A stretch of DNA of 64,000 nucleotides from Thysanoteuthis rhombus. Its lineage: Eukaryota; Mollusca; Cephalopoda; Oegopsida; Thysanoteuthidae. Below the pieces are notes generated by a model. That model made no database searches and had not been told where the DNA came from. It saw only the letters and a program-made list of their open reading frames with translations. The stretch spans positions 56,500,699 through 56,564,698 of the forward strand of contig OY735207.1 of the NCBI GenBank assembly GCA_963457665.1, read 5' to 3'. Both the position numbers and the translations under genes were made by a program. This document shows, one piece after another, positions 1-12,359 of this stretch (its first letter is position 1; the number at the start of each line of letters is the position of its first letter).

Positions 1-787
1 CTGGAAGTGGTGAAAAAGTTCATTGATAGACTGCGTTTACTCTGTGTGAGTTGTTGAATCGGATGCAGAACTAAGAATCACCACAAAGGATTTGGGCTGG
101 AAGGGTTCGCTTTTTATGCCAATGCTAAAAGATCTTTGGATTCAAAATGTCTGTGTTTAATTATGTATAAAGGCGTAAGTTGCTGTCCGCTTTCCCCATC
201 GCTGGATGAAAGGAGAAAGGGACCCGGCCAAATGGGTTGGCTTTTCTGAAGATATTAGTTCCTAACTTCGGTCTGCACAATGACCACTTAAAAGATTATT
301 CGCTGAGGTGGAGAATCTCTGAAAGTATATTTTAATTAATGTGGTCATTACGTTATGTCCAGCTGTCCTGGTGTGGTAGCGTGTTAACGTATTATTATGA
401 AATGAGCAGTACACGGCAGAATTATGTGTGTGCGTATGTGTGTGTCAAGATCATAAGCTGAATGTATGTAGCTACTGAGTATGTATTTGTCAACCACTCG
501 CCGAAGAATGTGTGTAAGTGTATACGTATGTGTGTTCTGATTTGTACTATTTATTGTGTGGATGTGTACGTGTGCCGATATGATAGATAGACTAAAGGAC
601 TGATTGAGGGTAATAAGTCGACTGCAGCCAGTGGCCAGTTTTCGATCAGACCGAGAACATCACAAAGGAAGTTAACACAAATTAAATTTCAACCGTTTGT
701 TCTCATGCAAAATGAGAAAATAAGCTGTATTTCTAGCAGCAAACAATAACACACTGCTTCGTCATTTGAGAACTGAGGAAATCATCC
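1..787. other. unassigned sequence
   Basis: No family was recognised. Bases 58-247 are open on the plus strand for about 63 codons and hold a donor-like GTAAGT at 176, but no homology is apparent. Bases 420-560 are rich in TGTG/TATG steps. It could be intronic or intergenic DNA or an old repeat. Confidence 0.3.
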
Positions 788-799
788 TTACATTTTCAG

Positions 800-1067
800 A
801 AGAGTGGAGTGCAATAAAACAAATGGATTAATCGATAAAGAGACCTTAGTTCTACCTATCAGGAATGAAAACAATTGCTTTCTCTTTGAATTGATGCAAT
901 TCTTTTTCATGGCTGTCACTCTGTTTCAGTGGCATATTTCGAAAACATTGCGGTATTTTCATCAAAAGATGCACCGAACACCCTTGTACTTAGTGGATGC
1001 AGTTACATCGAACACTGAATATTTCAATACCGACGTCAAGGGACAAATTCAGGCAAGTGAATGTTAA
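800..1067 (+). other. open frame behind an acceptor-like site (weak exon candidate)
   Basis: An acceptor-like CTTACATTTTCAG ends at 799, followed by an open frame of about 88 codons that stops at 1067. The predicted peptide starts near RVECNKTNG and has an N-glycosylation-type NKT and three Cys. I recognise no domain. There is no good GT donor near the end; a GC-type GCAAGT lies close to the stop. The usual reading of such a frame in AT-rich DNA is chance. Confidence 0.12.
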
Positions 1068-1485
1068 TTAAGTATTCGGAGTCTGGGAATCAAAGGAAAG
1101 TGAACTCTCTTTCGAATTTCTAAAACCAAAAAAAAAAAGTTTCTTGAACGAATGTAATCTCTTATCTCTTATCTATTCGGACGTTTGCTACAACCGACTG
1201 CAAGGATATTTTGCATCTGCGGGTTTTGACGGGTTTCTCTACCCGTGTCAATCCTTCGTGGTACCGTACCTGCGACCACTGATGTCCTTGGGAAGAGAGA
1301 GAGAGAGAAGGGATGGGATGTCGAACACAGGACAGCAATATTCGACAACTGTCCAAAAAAAATGTTATATTCATACCTAAGATCATGGCAAATTGCAAAA
1401 ATTTGATACCCAGGGCACAATTGTCATTAATTATGACACAGATCTATTTATTCACTTTAGAAACCGTCATGTTACCAAGCAGTAT

Positions 1486-1620
1486 GTCGTGTTAGGGGTG
1501 ATCAATTTGATAATTGGAAGAGAGCTACATAACGAATAAGTTACTTCTCTTTCGTTTTGTTAGGTAGTGATCACTAAAGAAGTCGTAATTTCCAAAAAAA
1601 TAAGAATAAACCATGTGTAT
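1486..1620 (+). repeat. TGATCA-box dispersed repeat, partial copy
   Basis: It shares the ordered landmarks AGGGGTGATCAATT, GAATAAGTTACTTCTCT, TTTTGTTAGGTAGTGATCACTAAA seen at about 42.4, 50.5 and 22.4 kb. Only the first part of the element is present. The element has no visible coding capacity. Confidence 0.65.
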
Positions 1621-1804
1621 AGATGGTTGCCGATTGAGATCTGGACTGGCATAACAGTTACTGGTATAGTAGACCAAAATTATCCCTCCACAAAACTATA
1701 CCGAGGGTTAAAGTAGACTAGCCCATTTTATACTCCAGAGTATATTCTAAGGTAGTCATGATCCCAGGATGTAAAACTGACTAAGTACTTGATATTTTTG
1801 TCTC

Positions 1805-1807
<3 letters not shown>

Positions 1808-1849
<42 letters not shown>

Positions 1850-1896
1850 CCGACACTTTTTACCGACAGCACATAAACGATAGTTATCAAGATGTA

Positions 1897-1949
<53 letters not shown>

Positions 1950-1955
1950 GTATAT

Positions 1956-2026
<71 letters not shown>
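1808..2026. repeat. (TA)n microsatellites around a repeated ACCGACAGC module
   Basis: Two long (TA)n arrays (1808-1846 and about 1903-2026) flank about 55 bases beginning CACCGACACTTTTTACCG. Nearly the same module recurs at 2533-2590 without the TA arrays. Bases 2030-2360 continue as degenerate TGTATGTG-type low-complexity sequence. Confidence 0.85.
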
Positions 2027-2028
<2 letters not shown>

Positions 2029-2532
2029 TATTTGAATGTGTATATGTGTTTGTAGCATGCATGTAAGGGTGCATTTAAGTGTGTGTGTATTTGTTAAGTG
2101 TGAATGAGCATGTGTATGTGGCATGTGTACATAAATGTGTTTATATATGTAATTCTACTTGTCGTGTATGCGTATATGCGTACTTGTGTGCACATAAGTA
2201 TATAGTATGTGTGTGTTTGTAGCTCGAATGTATGTATGAATTTACGTATGTGGTATATGCATAAATCTCTTTGCGTGCGTAACATGCATGTATGTATTAT
2301 GTATGCGAATCTGTGTATGCGTGTATGTAAGTGATATGCATGTATGTGTTTGTGTATGTGGCATGAGTGATATATATAGGACTACGATTGGCTTGTCAAT
2401 ACAGTGACTAGAGTATCCTGCAAGCTTTTCCAAGAGCTTGACAGATCATACTTTGTAGGTTAAGACCTTGTCAGAGCCCTCTTTATGCTGCGATCTGTGT
2501 TTGCTGGCCGCAGAAAATCTACCACCAACAAT

Positions 2533-2640
2533 TCACCGACAACATTTTACCGACAGCACATAAACGATAGTTATCAAGATGTATAATTCATCGAGGTACA
2601 GTTCACCGAGGTATATAATTTACCGAGTTTTTTGACAAAA
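2533..2640 (+). repeat. second copy of the ACCGACAGC module
   Basis: It matches 1849-1900 almost base for base over about 45 positions (ACCGACAGCACATAAACG then ATAGTTATCAAGATG), then continues with two CACCGAGGTA-like steps. It looks like part of an interspersed element; a related TGAATTGTTG-rich stretch lies at 32510-32600. Confidence 0.6.
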
Positions 2641-3975
2641 AGGTAAGGAATTCACTGGAACAAAAAAAAAAAAGATCCGGCAATCATTTGGCCGAGGGCC
2701 CATTCTGTATTAAATGAATTGAGAATTTGAATAAATTCGGTTAATCTATTCGTAAAAAATGAATGTTGATATCGAATAAATATTTCAAATATTAAAAAAA
2801 AAAAAAAAAAAAATTTCAAATATCTTAATACTTAAAAAATAATATTTATGTATATCATTATAAAAACGTTGCTTTTAAATTTGCGATGCTGGAAGGAAAG
2901 AAAGAAAAAAAACGGTTTGCATTGACCAGTACTTGACTTATTAATTCTTCGGAAATAATAAATTGTTTTTTTTTGTGAAGTAATAAAAAACAACTCTTAT
3001 TTCATGCATCTAAACTAACTTTCTGCTGCGTAAATAAGTGTCTGTGGAGTTCATTTTAAAACTTTCATTACGATTTATGTAACTTACACCAGAAAAATGA
3101 AATTTATGTATCATGACTTTTAAAAAAAAGTTTGTGGACTTAATCATAAAAAGCTTAAATAACCTGCACCAGAAATTTGAATTGGATATCTTGCAGTTCA
3201 AAGAGCTGTTCAGGACATTACGTTAAATTGACTGAAATAATTCCAAATTAAGTCAAAATCTGAACGATCATTCTTTACACAACACATTCCTAGCGTTTTA
3301 CTTCGTCTATTTTTGTTTTCAACACGTATTATTTAGACACTACGTCAAACAACTGAAGTACAGATTGAGCCATAAATGAATAAATAGATAAATTACCAAT
3401 TTAATTTATGATTAAAAAAAAGCAAGTTAAAATCAAGATGCAAGTAAATGATTGAAAGATTGAATAATGATTTAAAATACTTTATTACTGAAAATAGAAT
3501 ACAAATATTTGAAATTAAATCCAAAACATTTGAATATAGAAATGAAACTGAACTACTACAAGAAAAATCAGTTGAAAAAAACTGTTTAAACTGCTAGAAG
3601 CCCCTTAAAATTGATGTATTTTGACCTTTTTAGCATGAATAAAAAGTAAAAATGTTAGTTCGTGAGATTTATTTCGTTTTCTTTTAAGATTTTATGTCCT
3701 TTTGACTTTCTCTGCGACTCGCATGTCTCAATGAATTGTACATATCGTAAAATGGTTATCGCTTGAGTGTTGGTGTTGAATCTCGATGTGTGAAATGAGA
3801 TTACAATTTGATTCTGCACATTCAGTTATTTTGCTGACCTGAATGTAAGGATGGAAAGATACATTGGAATACAGACATTTATGGAAAACACAAAATAGTA
3901 TAATCTTGCCAGGATGGGTATGAAATGGGCTAGCCTGTTCGGTTCCCTGAGCCATAAACTTGACTAGCCCAGGAT

Positions 3976-3977
<2 letters not shown>
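2641..3977. other. unassigned AT-rich sequence
   Basis: No coding or repeat family was recognised. There are poly-A runs near 2795 and a short internal duplication around ACACCAGAAA/GCACCAGAAA at 3086 and 3167. Confidence 0.4.

Positions 3978-4063
<86 letters not shown>
3978..4063. repeat. (CAT)n microsatellite, the 3' tail of an RTE LINE
   Basis: Uninterrupted CAT units abut the 3' end of the minus-strand LINE remnant at 4064. Read on the minus strand this is a (GAT)n tail, as after the plus-strand copies at 40.5 and 41.8 kb. Confidence 0.9.
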
Positions 4064-4066
<3 letters not shown>

Positions 4067-4795
4067 GTCTGATAAGGTCTGTCATTGGGCATAGACCTTC
4101 TCCAAAATTCGCCAGACATCTCTATCATGGGCATCACGGATCCAGTACTTTCTGAATTTATCTAGCTCATCAGACCATCCTACTTTCTATAAGTCACAAC
4201 CTCGTACTCGATCTCTTAGGATCCATGTTGTAGGACGTGATGTCAGGCAGTTGTCTGACATTTTTGAAACATGTCCAGCCAATAGCCATTTGAATTTTCC
4301 AACAGTTTTTATAATGTCTCCGACTCGTGTCATTTTTCTTACTCTTCTCTCTAATCTCTCCATGAGAGGTTGAGCATGATTCTCTCATATGTACGTTGCA
4401 TGGTTGTCAGTTTGAAGATCAATTTTTTGGTTAGATTTCATGTTTCAGCTCCATAGGTGACTATTGGTTGGATACATTGGTTTTATACCCCTATTTTTTG
4501 GACTAGTGGAATTTTTTTGTTATTGAAAGTCGAGCTCATTCTACCGGAAGCTTGCCAACCAAGTGTTATTCTCCACCTTGTTTTTTTCTCCTTTTGATGA
4601 CTTCATTGAAACTTGTTCTCCTGGGTAGATGTAGTGGTCTACTTTGTTTAGCTGTGCATTTTCGATTTCGATCGTTGTGTCTTTGTCCCCAAAATGTTCG
4701 TTGTACATTACCTTTGTTTTGCTGAAGTTCATGGGGAGGCCAACTTTCTTGCTTGCTTCATTTAGTTCATCTAACATGATTCAAGCTGGCCCACT
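4064..4795 (-). pseudogene. RTE-type LINE ORF2 remnant, C-terminal third
   Basis: Read on the minus strand this is the C-terminal part of a non-LTR retrotransposon polyprotein: the end of the reverse transcriptase palm/thumb and the region after it. The upstream piece (4777-4541) reads LNEASKKVGLPMNFSKTKVM, then a DHYIYPGEQVSM-like segment, both familiar in RTE-like endonuclease-reverse transcriptases. The lower part carries the family 3' end (QRTYERIMLN-like, GHVSKM-like). Stops and frameshifts break it, and the 5' half is missing, as is usual for truncated LINE insertions. A (GAT)n tail follows directly. RTE is my best clade guess; placement needs alignment. Confidence 0.75.
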
Positions 4796-6002
4796 TTAAT
4801 CCCGGCCATAGTCTGGGTAAGAGGATGTATTTTTGGCTGTTACACAGGCATGAAGAACAGAATCGGCAGACCGAGTTCGATTTTCGATCATGGCTGTTTA
4901 CTTTCACTTTGCACTAAAGCACTTGATTCTAAAGAAATGAATCTACTTCCCTAAAACTGTTGATTGATAGCAGGGCAATTAGGACCTTTCAGTTCTGTCA
5001 GGCAGTCTATCTAGAAGGTGATTTTTCTAACAAGAAAAGTAAAATTTGACAGTCATTTTAACTGATCCAAAACCCGGGTAAAGAAGGAGAGTAGCTAGTA
5101 AACCCTACTTACTACTGAAATTACTGCTCAGAGATCGTGGTTTTATGCCCAAAAAGGTGTCTACAGGAATGAGCAAACAATAACAACAATAATCCAGACC
5201 ACGAATGATCGAAGGACGAGAAAAAACTGTTTTATCGAGACAATTCTCTAATTACTTGTAACAAACATATTCAGGTTATTCAGTATGCTCTTTGAACTCT
5301 GACTTGACAATATTGCTTTCAATTTCGGTTGCCGATTTTTGGAAGAATCAACGTTTTTTTATCCATCAAGGGCTGAGCTATACATTGGACGTAGTTAAGA
5401 ACTGGAGCTGAATCACTGCAGAGAGCAAGAATACTGTTACTAGTGAGGCTCCTTGCCAAGTGTTGCATCCAATGTCATACAGAATCTAGGTCCTATTGTA
5501 AATCAGTTTTGATTAAGTCTTGGCTGACAATAACAAAGATACTAAACTACTCTTAGCAGATATTGCCACAGAGCAGCCAGCGAAAACAATGATTCATTAC
5601 CCAGAAAGTCTGAATACGTTCGGAAATTGTACTTTTCTATTACAATGTAGATTTTGTCAAAAATGATATACTTGACTTGAGAGAGCTATTGTTTAACCTG
5701 TATTGAGCGAGACGAGACGTCGATTTTGTTACCAATATCTTAGTCCAAGCAATGATATGCCCGTCTCCCCTCTCTATAGACTCTCATATCAACCGGCATT
5801 CAATATCTCTAGTTAATACTTGTACCATGACATTCATTTTCCCTTTTTTTGCCGCTGAAGTTGAGTGCTGGCGTCATTCTTAATCGAAGCCAAGGCTCAT
5901 ATTTCACATTGTAAAGATCATATCATGCGTCTTGAACAATACTCGGGTCTCAGTTTTATGTGACCCAAAGAGAGAGAGAGAAAAAAACCCAGTTCTGCTT
6001 TG
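4796..6002. other. unassigned sequence
   Basis: No gene or familiar repeat was recognised. A B-box-like GAGTTCGATTTTCG occurs near 4877, without a convincing A box. Confidence 0.35.
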
Positions 6003-6334
6003 CTAATTGATAGAAACCGTCTCGTGAGCAATGCCTTTTAGCAGTAGGCCGTGTCGGGGGTGATTAATCAAAAAATGGGGAATTGTTCTTCTTTCGACTT
6101 CTGTCGTGAAATGATCACAAAAAAAGTTTGAATTTTCAAAAAAACAAGCGCAATTGCTAGAGGAAGGGACCAGTTTAGCATTGACTGACATGAGAAAATG
6201 ACACACTAACTATAAACCTGTTTTTTTAATTTTCAAAAAACAATTTTTTCTTTAGACCTGATAGAGGGGTATTGTCGGAAAATAGCCCTGTATCACCCTT
6301 GGTGCGGCTTGTTTGCCCAACATACACACAAACA

Positions 6335-6340
<6 letters not shown>
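6003..6340 (+). repeat. TGATCA-box dispersed repeat, diverged copy
   Basis: It holds TTGATAGAAACCGTC, GGGGGTGATTAATCAAAAA, AAATGATCACAAAAAAAG and GGACCAGTTTAGCATTGA in the family order. It ends near a decayed GCCCTGTATCACCCTTGGTG segment equivalent to the CCCTCTAGCTCCATTGGT box of other copies. A (TA)n run follows at 6340-6371. Confidence 0.6.
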
Positions 6341-6371
<31 letters not shown>

Positions 6372-6372
<1 letters not shown>

Positions 6373-7723
6373 GCCAATCAGGCTCACTTGGAATCTGAAG
6401 AGACTTAAATTGACCGTTTTGGTAATAGTTTTAGCTAACAGATTCTAAAAGACATCTATATCTGATCGATACTGAATAAATGGCTGTCATTGCTTCTTTC
6501 CTGAGATAATATTCAGCTCATAACGTTGCTAATGATTAGAACTGGGCTCTTATCCCTTTGTTTGATTCGATTGAATATTCATCCACTCTGAGTTGTCATG
6601 TTTCAAATCTACTCGAATGATAAAATCATCGTTCACGATGAGTGGAGAATGTACGTCAACATTTTGTGTAAGCACATATGTTACACGTCAGCCTATATTG
6701 CATACATATGTACATCTGTTCCATGACATACAACCTAGTCGTCTTGCAATATAAAAATAATCTCGTAGACATAAAATTTAAGCTTTGGATTAAAAAAAAA
6801 ATATGGAAAGATACATTTTCCCTTAGTTGTAGGAGTGTATAAGAGCTGTAAGTAGAAGTGTGTGTAAAAAATACGCTTTTACATCGAAAAAAATACAAAC
6901 TACGTAAATACTATCAATATTGCGCTCGGTTGTACGCGTGTATAAGAGATAATATGGCTGTGCATAAGTACGCGGGGAATCAAAAAAGAAACCAAAAAAA
7001 AACAAACTAAAAACCATTCATTGCTTCACCTACGAGTTTTTGAGACTTTTCACGTTCAGAAAAGTACCTTATACAGTCATAACGTTCCCTGCACTTTTCC
7101 CAGTTCCAGAATTCTTTTTAAAAGTCATTTTGAAGGACAGTGTGTAGGTCTCGTGGTGCATTTTATTCTATTTCTTCTATCGTCTAGAAGTGACGGCTTT
7201 TTGGGGGTGAATCCAACGTTGGAAACTAAAAAACGTGGGTAAGGCTTGAATCTGGAGAGTAGGGAGGCTGGGAGGAGGGTTGCTGACATGGTTCGCCCAA
7301 ATTTTGTTCATCTGTCAGAAGATAACATGATGTTCACAGTTTCTATCACTGTTTAACTTTGGGGAAATGCCAAACGCACTACATACACGTTCACTCTGGC
7401 GATTGTAGCTTAAAAATGCAACGGCTTAGCTTCAGTCACGTTCCAGATATGTCCATTCTTATCTATTAGACGTTATTCATTCGTTATTTCGGCCCCATCT
7501 ATGTTAAAGAACCGAAATAGGAAATTGGAAGAAGTGTGATGTCATTGAAAGGCGCGATGTCATTTAAAAGTGAGAAGCATTAAAAGAAAATCTATTCCGA
7601 TCATTTTTTTTCATGCCATGCTAGAAAAAAACCAAGAACGGACAAAAAGACGAAAAATTGCCATTTACGATTTTTAATGAAATATTTTATATCGCAATAT
7701 TTTCAAGTATGATAATCGATTGA
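6372..7723. other. unassigned sequence
   Basis: No recognised gene. Short open frames here (for example 7021-7242 plus) have no recognisable domain. Confidence 0.35.
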
Positions 7724-7757
7724 ATCAACCAAAGACTACTTGCTCTTTCTCATCCAG

Positions 7758-7865
7758 CAACTGCTACTAGTACGTCGTATGGAGAACACATTGTTGAACT
7801 TATGGTTCTTACTTTTTCAGTTCAAGGTCACGGCAAGGTCATCAGCAAGCTTGAACATCTTGCTG
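7758..7865 (+). other. exon-like segment with phase 1-1 borders
   Basis: The segment follows a pyrimidine-rich acceptor (GCTCTTTCTCATCCAG) and ends before a donor-like GTATGC. It is 108 bases (36 codons), with two leading bases and one trailing base, so both borders are phase 1. The frame reads TATSTSYGEHIVELMVLTF and then SVQGHGKVISKLEHLA. The same frame stays open past the donor to 8047, about 107 codons from 7724, which is long for this base composition. I recognise no domain. The part beyond 7960 overlaps a dispersed repeat, so a transposon-derived frame is the main alternative. A second frame is also open across part of the segment. Confidence 0.25.
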
Positions 7866-7959
7866 GTATGCTTTTTCAAAAATTCAGTTTCTACGCGCAA
7901 TATTTCATTAGGAATCGCGTTATAATTTTAAAACTCATATCTGGAATGATCACCTGTTA

Positions 7960-8050
7960 TAACACTGTGAATGTATCATGTGGCCTTGACAACGTGAATA
8001 GAATAAACAACAAAAGTTTGGCTCCTGAATGTTATAACGTGAGATAATTC
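7960..8050 (+). repeat. AGACAACGTAAATCGAATAAA repeat module, copy 1
   Basis: The stretch CTTGACAACGTGAATAGAAT followed by AAACAACAAAAG resembles segments at 25549-25650 and 52740-52845. In the other two copies a CAATAACGGGAGGTAATTT-like piece follows. Confidence 0.4.
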
Positions 8051-8559
8051 CAAAGAGTTTCCGTATATTATCACGCAATTAGTAACCATTCTATTGGATC
8101 ATATATCCATATTTGAATAACATATATAAACGGAAATGAAAAGATATTGAGATAGTTTGGTACATATCAATTTTTCTTATCAAACAAAACCAATGCAGTT
8201 CGTCTATGGTACAAATTTCTTCGGGGAAAAAAGTAGAAAAGAAATATTAAATAACCGTTATACGTATGTGCGTGTGTGTGTATGTATAAAGATATCACTC
8301 TCAGATTAGACAAATATAAAAAATCTATGCGAAAATATTAGTTGACCGAAAATCAAGACAGTTGACAATCATACAGGATGCACCGTCATCGCAAAATTTC
8401 TTTACGAAAAATCAAGAATTGTCTTCTACGGGATATCGATTTGTATATACGCAATTCTGTTTTCTTAAAATAGAAGTTCAGGAGAATCAACCTAACATAT
8501 TTGCAGGAAGTTCAGACTCTGCACATTTATTACACAAGTCGGCCTGATAAAAATACTAA

Positions 8560-9230
8560 AAATACCCATAAATCCTTGCTGAGCTACAGCTACTCTCTCT
8601 CGGAAAATTGCAACTGACATAAGTTTAAGCAAAAATAATTCTTGGCCATTACAACTACAAAAAATTTACATGACCTAAAATTATCTCTCATAAAAACTGA
8701 ACATTATGGTATATAAAGTTAAAATCGAAATTCGGCTGCTATTTTCCAAAAATTCTAATTTTTGGAAATTGGTGGCTGATTTTTGATTTTTTTTGCTTAT
8801 AACTTCTAAATATTATAGCAACAAAATATACGTGGTATCAAAATTATCCCTAATAAAAAATAAACATTTTGCTGTATAAGATTTTTTGTATGGTCATAAA
8901 TGAGAAAAAAAAAGATACTCATGATCCAAAAAAAGTGATTCCAGAGAATGACTACCGAATTTTAATCAAACAGCGTCCTCCATTTTTAAATAGGCATGTG
9001 GAGTTCGAAATTCATGAAGACTTTTTGTATTTTCATCAGACGGACTTAACAAAAAACAAATCAGACAAGATTGAACTTCTTACAAACTTTTTAGTTCGGT
9101 TAATGTTTTTTTTCCCTGAAATTCTTCTACTAAATTCTATTGGGTTGTTTTTCTTTAGAGCTTGAATCCTTCTCACGAACTAAAATTCGGAGATATTTAT
9201 TAAGGATATGCCGAACGTGATATTTCGACT
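8560..9230. repeat. AT-rich stretch with a direct repeat and a hairpin
   Basis: Two related ~60-base blocks (8666-8728 and 8829-8890) share AAAATTATC, ATAAAAA, AACATT and GTATAAGATT-like steps. Between them, 8740-8766 forms a near-perfect inverted repeat (TTTCCAAAAATT, loop CT, AATTTTTGGAAA). The plus-strand open frame at 8869-9165 (98 codons) starts inside the second block and is not recognised. Confidence 0.4.
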
Positions 9231-9289
9231 AAATGCGTTTCCCTGGTCTCAAACTGGACCTTGAACTTGTGAGACTAAATGCATTTATT

Positions 9290-9545
9290 TGATCAACGTA
9301 TTCAATCAGGCTCAATTAATTGATTAAATGATCAATTAATTGATAGGCACTGTTAAATAATAGAATTCAAATCTCACTTCAAACAAAATAATGGCCCAAA
9401 GGAATCAGTATTTTATAGAGTTTTTTTGAAACGGAAATGGAAATTCAATAATCATTTTTACCGGAATCTGATTGGTCTAAAAGCTGAATTAAAAAATCAA
9501 TTGATAGACTAATCTGATTGATTGAATTAATCAATTCTCCCTTCA
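9290..9545. repeat. palindrome-rich AATTAATT region
   Basis: The palindrome TCAATTAATTGA occurs twice within 40 bases near 9312-9343, and related ATTGATTGAATTAATCAAT follows near 9519-9537. No function is apparent. Confidence 0.4.
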
Positions 9546-9742
9546 TACGCATGGATATCATTTGGAAATTTCATTATCTTTCTGTTTATCTATTGACATC
9601 GGGATCTTAAAAATACATTTTGCTTTCAGAAACTTTCAGCCATTTTGGGAAATGCCATTTATTTAAATCTTTGAAAGACTCAAAAGAACTAGGCAAGTCG
9701 AGATCATAAATAAACGCAAGGGAAGTACAACGATAAAAATCA

Positions 9743-9936
<194 letters not shown>

Positions 9937-10117
9937 TACTAGCATATATCCTCGGTGAATGTCGATGACAATCACATTCATTCAATGCATAAACTTGTAA
10001 TTCTTATTTTCAAATATCAACAACCTAATAATTTTGTTGAATATTGAGCATCGTGGTTAATCATCTACAACATCTACTCCCTTTCTCTTTGTATTCTTAC
10101 AATATGAAAAATGCACG

Positions 10118-10118
<1 letters not shown>

Positions 10119-10153
<35 letters not shown>

Positions 10154-10159
10154 GCACAC

Positions 10160-10249
<90 letters not shown>

Positions 10250-10250
10250 G
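10119..10250. repeat. compound (TA)n/(CA)n microsatellite
   Basis: Alternating blocks of TA and CA end four bases before the SINE starts. Confidence 0.95.
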
Positions 10251-10507
10251 CAATGCTCTTCAAGTTTAAGAATAGAGCTCTCTGGTGGATGGGGAATCGT
10301 GCGTGAATAAAATATATCGTTTAAATTCAATCTTACTGACCGTCCAGTTTTTCGTAAGGTAGAAGTGATTTTGCCAGCCTCTAGGTCTGAAGTAAAGGTT
10401 TTGACCCTACCTTGTGTTACTGGATGGGATAATAGATAGTCCATAGCCACACTGGAGAGTTGTAGTATAACGAAACAGCTGTCTGTGGGTGATACGATTA
10501 TTCAATT

Positions 10508-10508
<1 letters not shown>
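10251..10508 (+). repeat. tRNA-derived SINE, copy 1
   Basis: Landmarks are GAGCTCTCTGGTGGATG, AAATTCAATCTTACTGACCG, GTCCAGTTTTTCGTAAGGTA, CCAGCCTCTAGGTCTGAAG, AGGTTTTGACCCTACC and CTGTCTGTGGGTGA. They align with copies at 50.92, 44.71 (minus) and 22.0 kb (minus). In the 51-kb copy the middle reads like a tRNA head: an A-box-like AGGGCAGCGGTAAAATGCC, and a B-box-like GGTTTCGATGTC. The element ends in (TA)n (10512-10571). Confidence 0.7.

Positions 10509-10511
<3 letters not shown>

Positions 10512-10571
<60 letters not shown>
10512..10571. repeat. (TA)n tail of the SINE
   Basis: TA units begin directly after the SINE 3' motif TCAATTATACATATA. Confidence 0.9.
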
Positions 10572-10573
<2 letters not shown>

Positions 10574-10725
10574 CTGCTATTAATTCCAAAATGCTGCATA
10601 TTACACAAAACTTATCATAATTCAATGTTTTTTACAAATCATATTCAGTTGCATTAATTTGAACTGCAACACCATAACTGTACTACACTAAAGCCAATCT
10701 AATCAAAATCTCACAAGTTGAGGGA

Positions 10726-11580
<855 letters not shown>

Positions 11581-11623
<43 letters not shown>
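11581..11623. repeat. (TA)n microsatellite
   Basis: About 43 bases of TA just 5' of the dispersed repeat at 11650. Confidence 0.95.
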
Positions 11624-11625
<2 letters not shown>

Positions 11626-11649
11626 CTAGAAAGCTTTACAGCTTTAAAT

Positions 11650-12008
11650 ACTGAACACATTTAGAAACTTCAATTCTTTTGTGTCACTTAGGTCAATAAT
11701 TTCCCGACATCAGTTAATGTGATTTATGTAATTTTCTCCGCTGTTCTTCCTCTAATGTTTCACACATACTTAGCTAATATGGTACTAGGAGTAAATCTTC
11801 TTTTGTTGGGATCATCAGTTGTTCACCATGTAACTATTTCGGGGATTCTAAAAACAAAACAGTTAAATCAATATGGCACCCCAGCAGTGTTGATCAAATA
11901 ACACTTCTTTTTGATTACGATCTCTATATAAAACTTATGTCATACATGTAGGATGTTAATTCATATAGGGTATTATCATGATGCATTGTATATTTTCTAC
12001 TACACATC

Positions 12009-12009
<1 letters not shown>
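11650..12009 (+). repeat. dispersed ~370-bp repeat B, copy 1
   Basis: It aligns along its length with 62336-62716. Shared landmarks: TTTTGTGTCACT, CACATACTTAG, GGATCATCAGTTGTTCACCAT, TTCTAAAAACAAAACA, ATCAATATGGCACCCCAGCA, TATATAGGGTA and CACATCAT. There is no visible ORF. A (TA)n array (12010-12058) follows here, and another follows the second copy after a spacer, so it may be a SINE or other non-autonomous element. Confidence 0.7.

Positions 12010-12058
<49 letters not shown>
12010..12058. repeat. (TA)n microsatellite
   Basis: TA units directly follow the CACATCATG end of repeat B. Confidence 0.95.
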
Positions 12059-12059
<1 letters not shown>

Positions 12060-12063
<4 letters not shown>

Positions 12064-12290
12064 ATGAGAATTACGTAGATACATACCCGGTGAAAGTTGA
12101 CATTTTGTGCCTTACACACGCATCAGCAATCAGCAATAATTAGAAGAACAAAACATATTGCCAGTTGCTAATGAGTGCTTCATGATTCGGGAATTCTCAT
12201 TTTTATAGGGTAATATCTCTATTTACTTCCTGAAAATATTAAGCATTGAGATCAAACATCTTCAACTTTTCTTTATCTTGTTGCATACTT
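12060..12290 (+). repeat. dispersed repeat C, copy 1
   Basis: It shares the order CATTTTGT, AGAAGAACAAAACATATT, CCAGTTGCTAATGAGTGC, CTCTATTTAC and TTGAGATCAAA with 25225-25460. Divergence is high. It may be a continuation of repeat B beyond the TA array. Confidence 0.45.
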
Positions 12291-12359
12291 AAAAACTAAA
12301 AATATATTACAAACTACATACATAGCAAAACCTCTAGAGAGACACCAAAATTAATGTCA

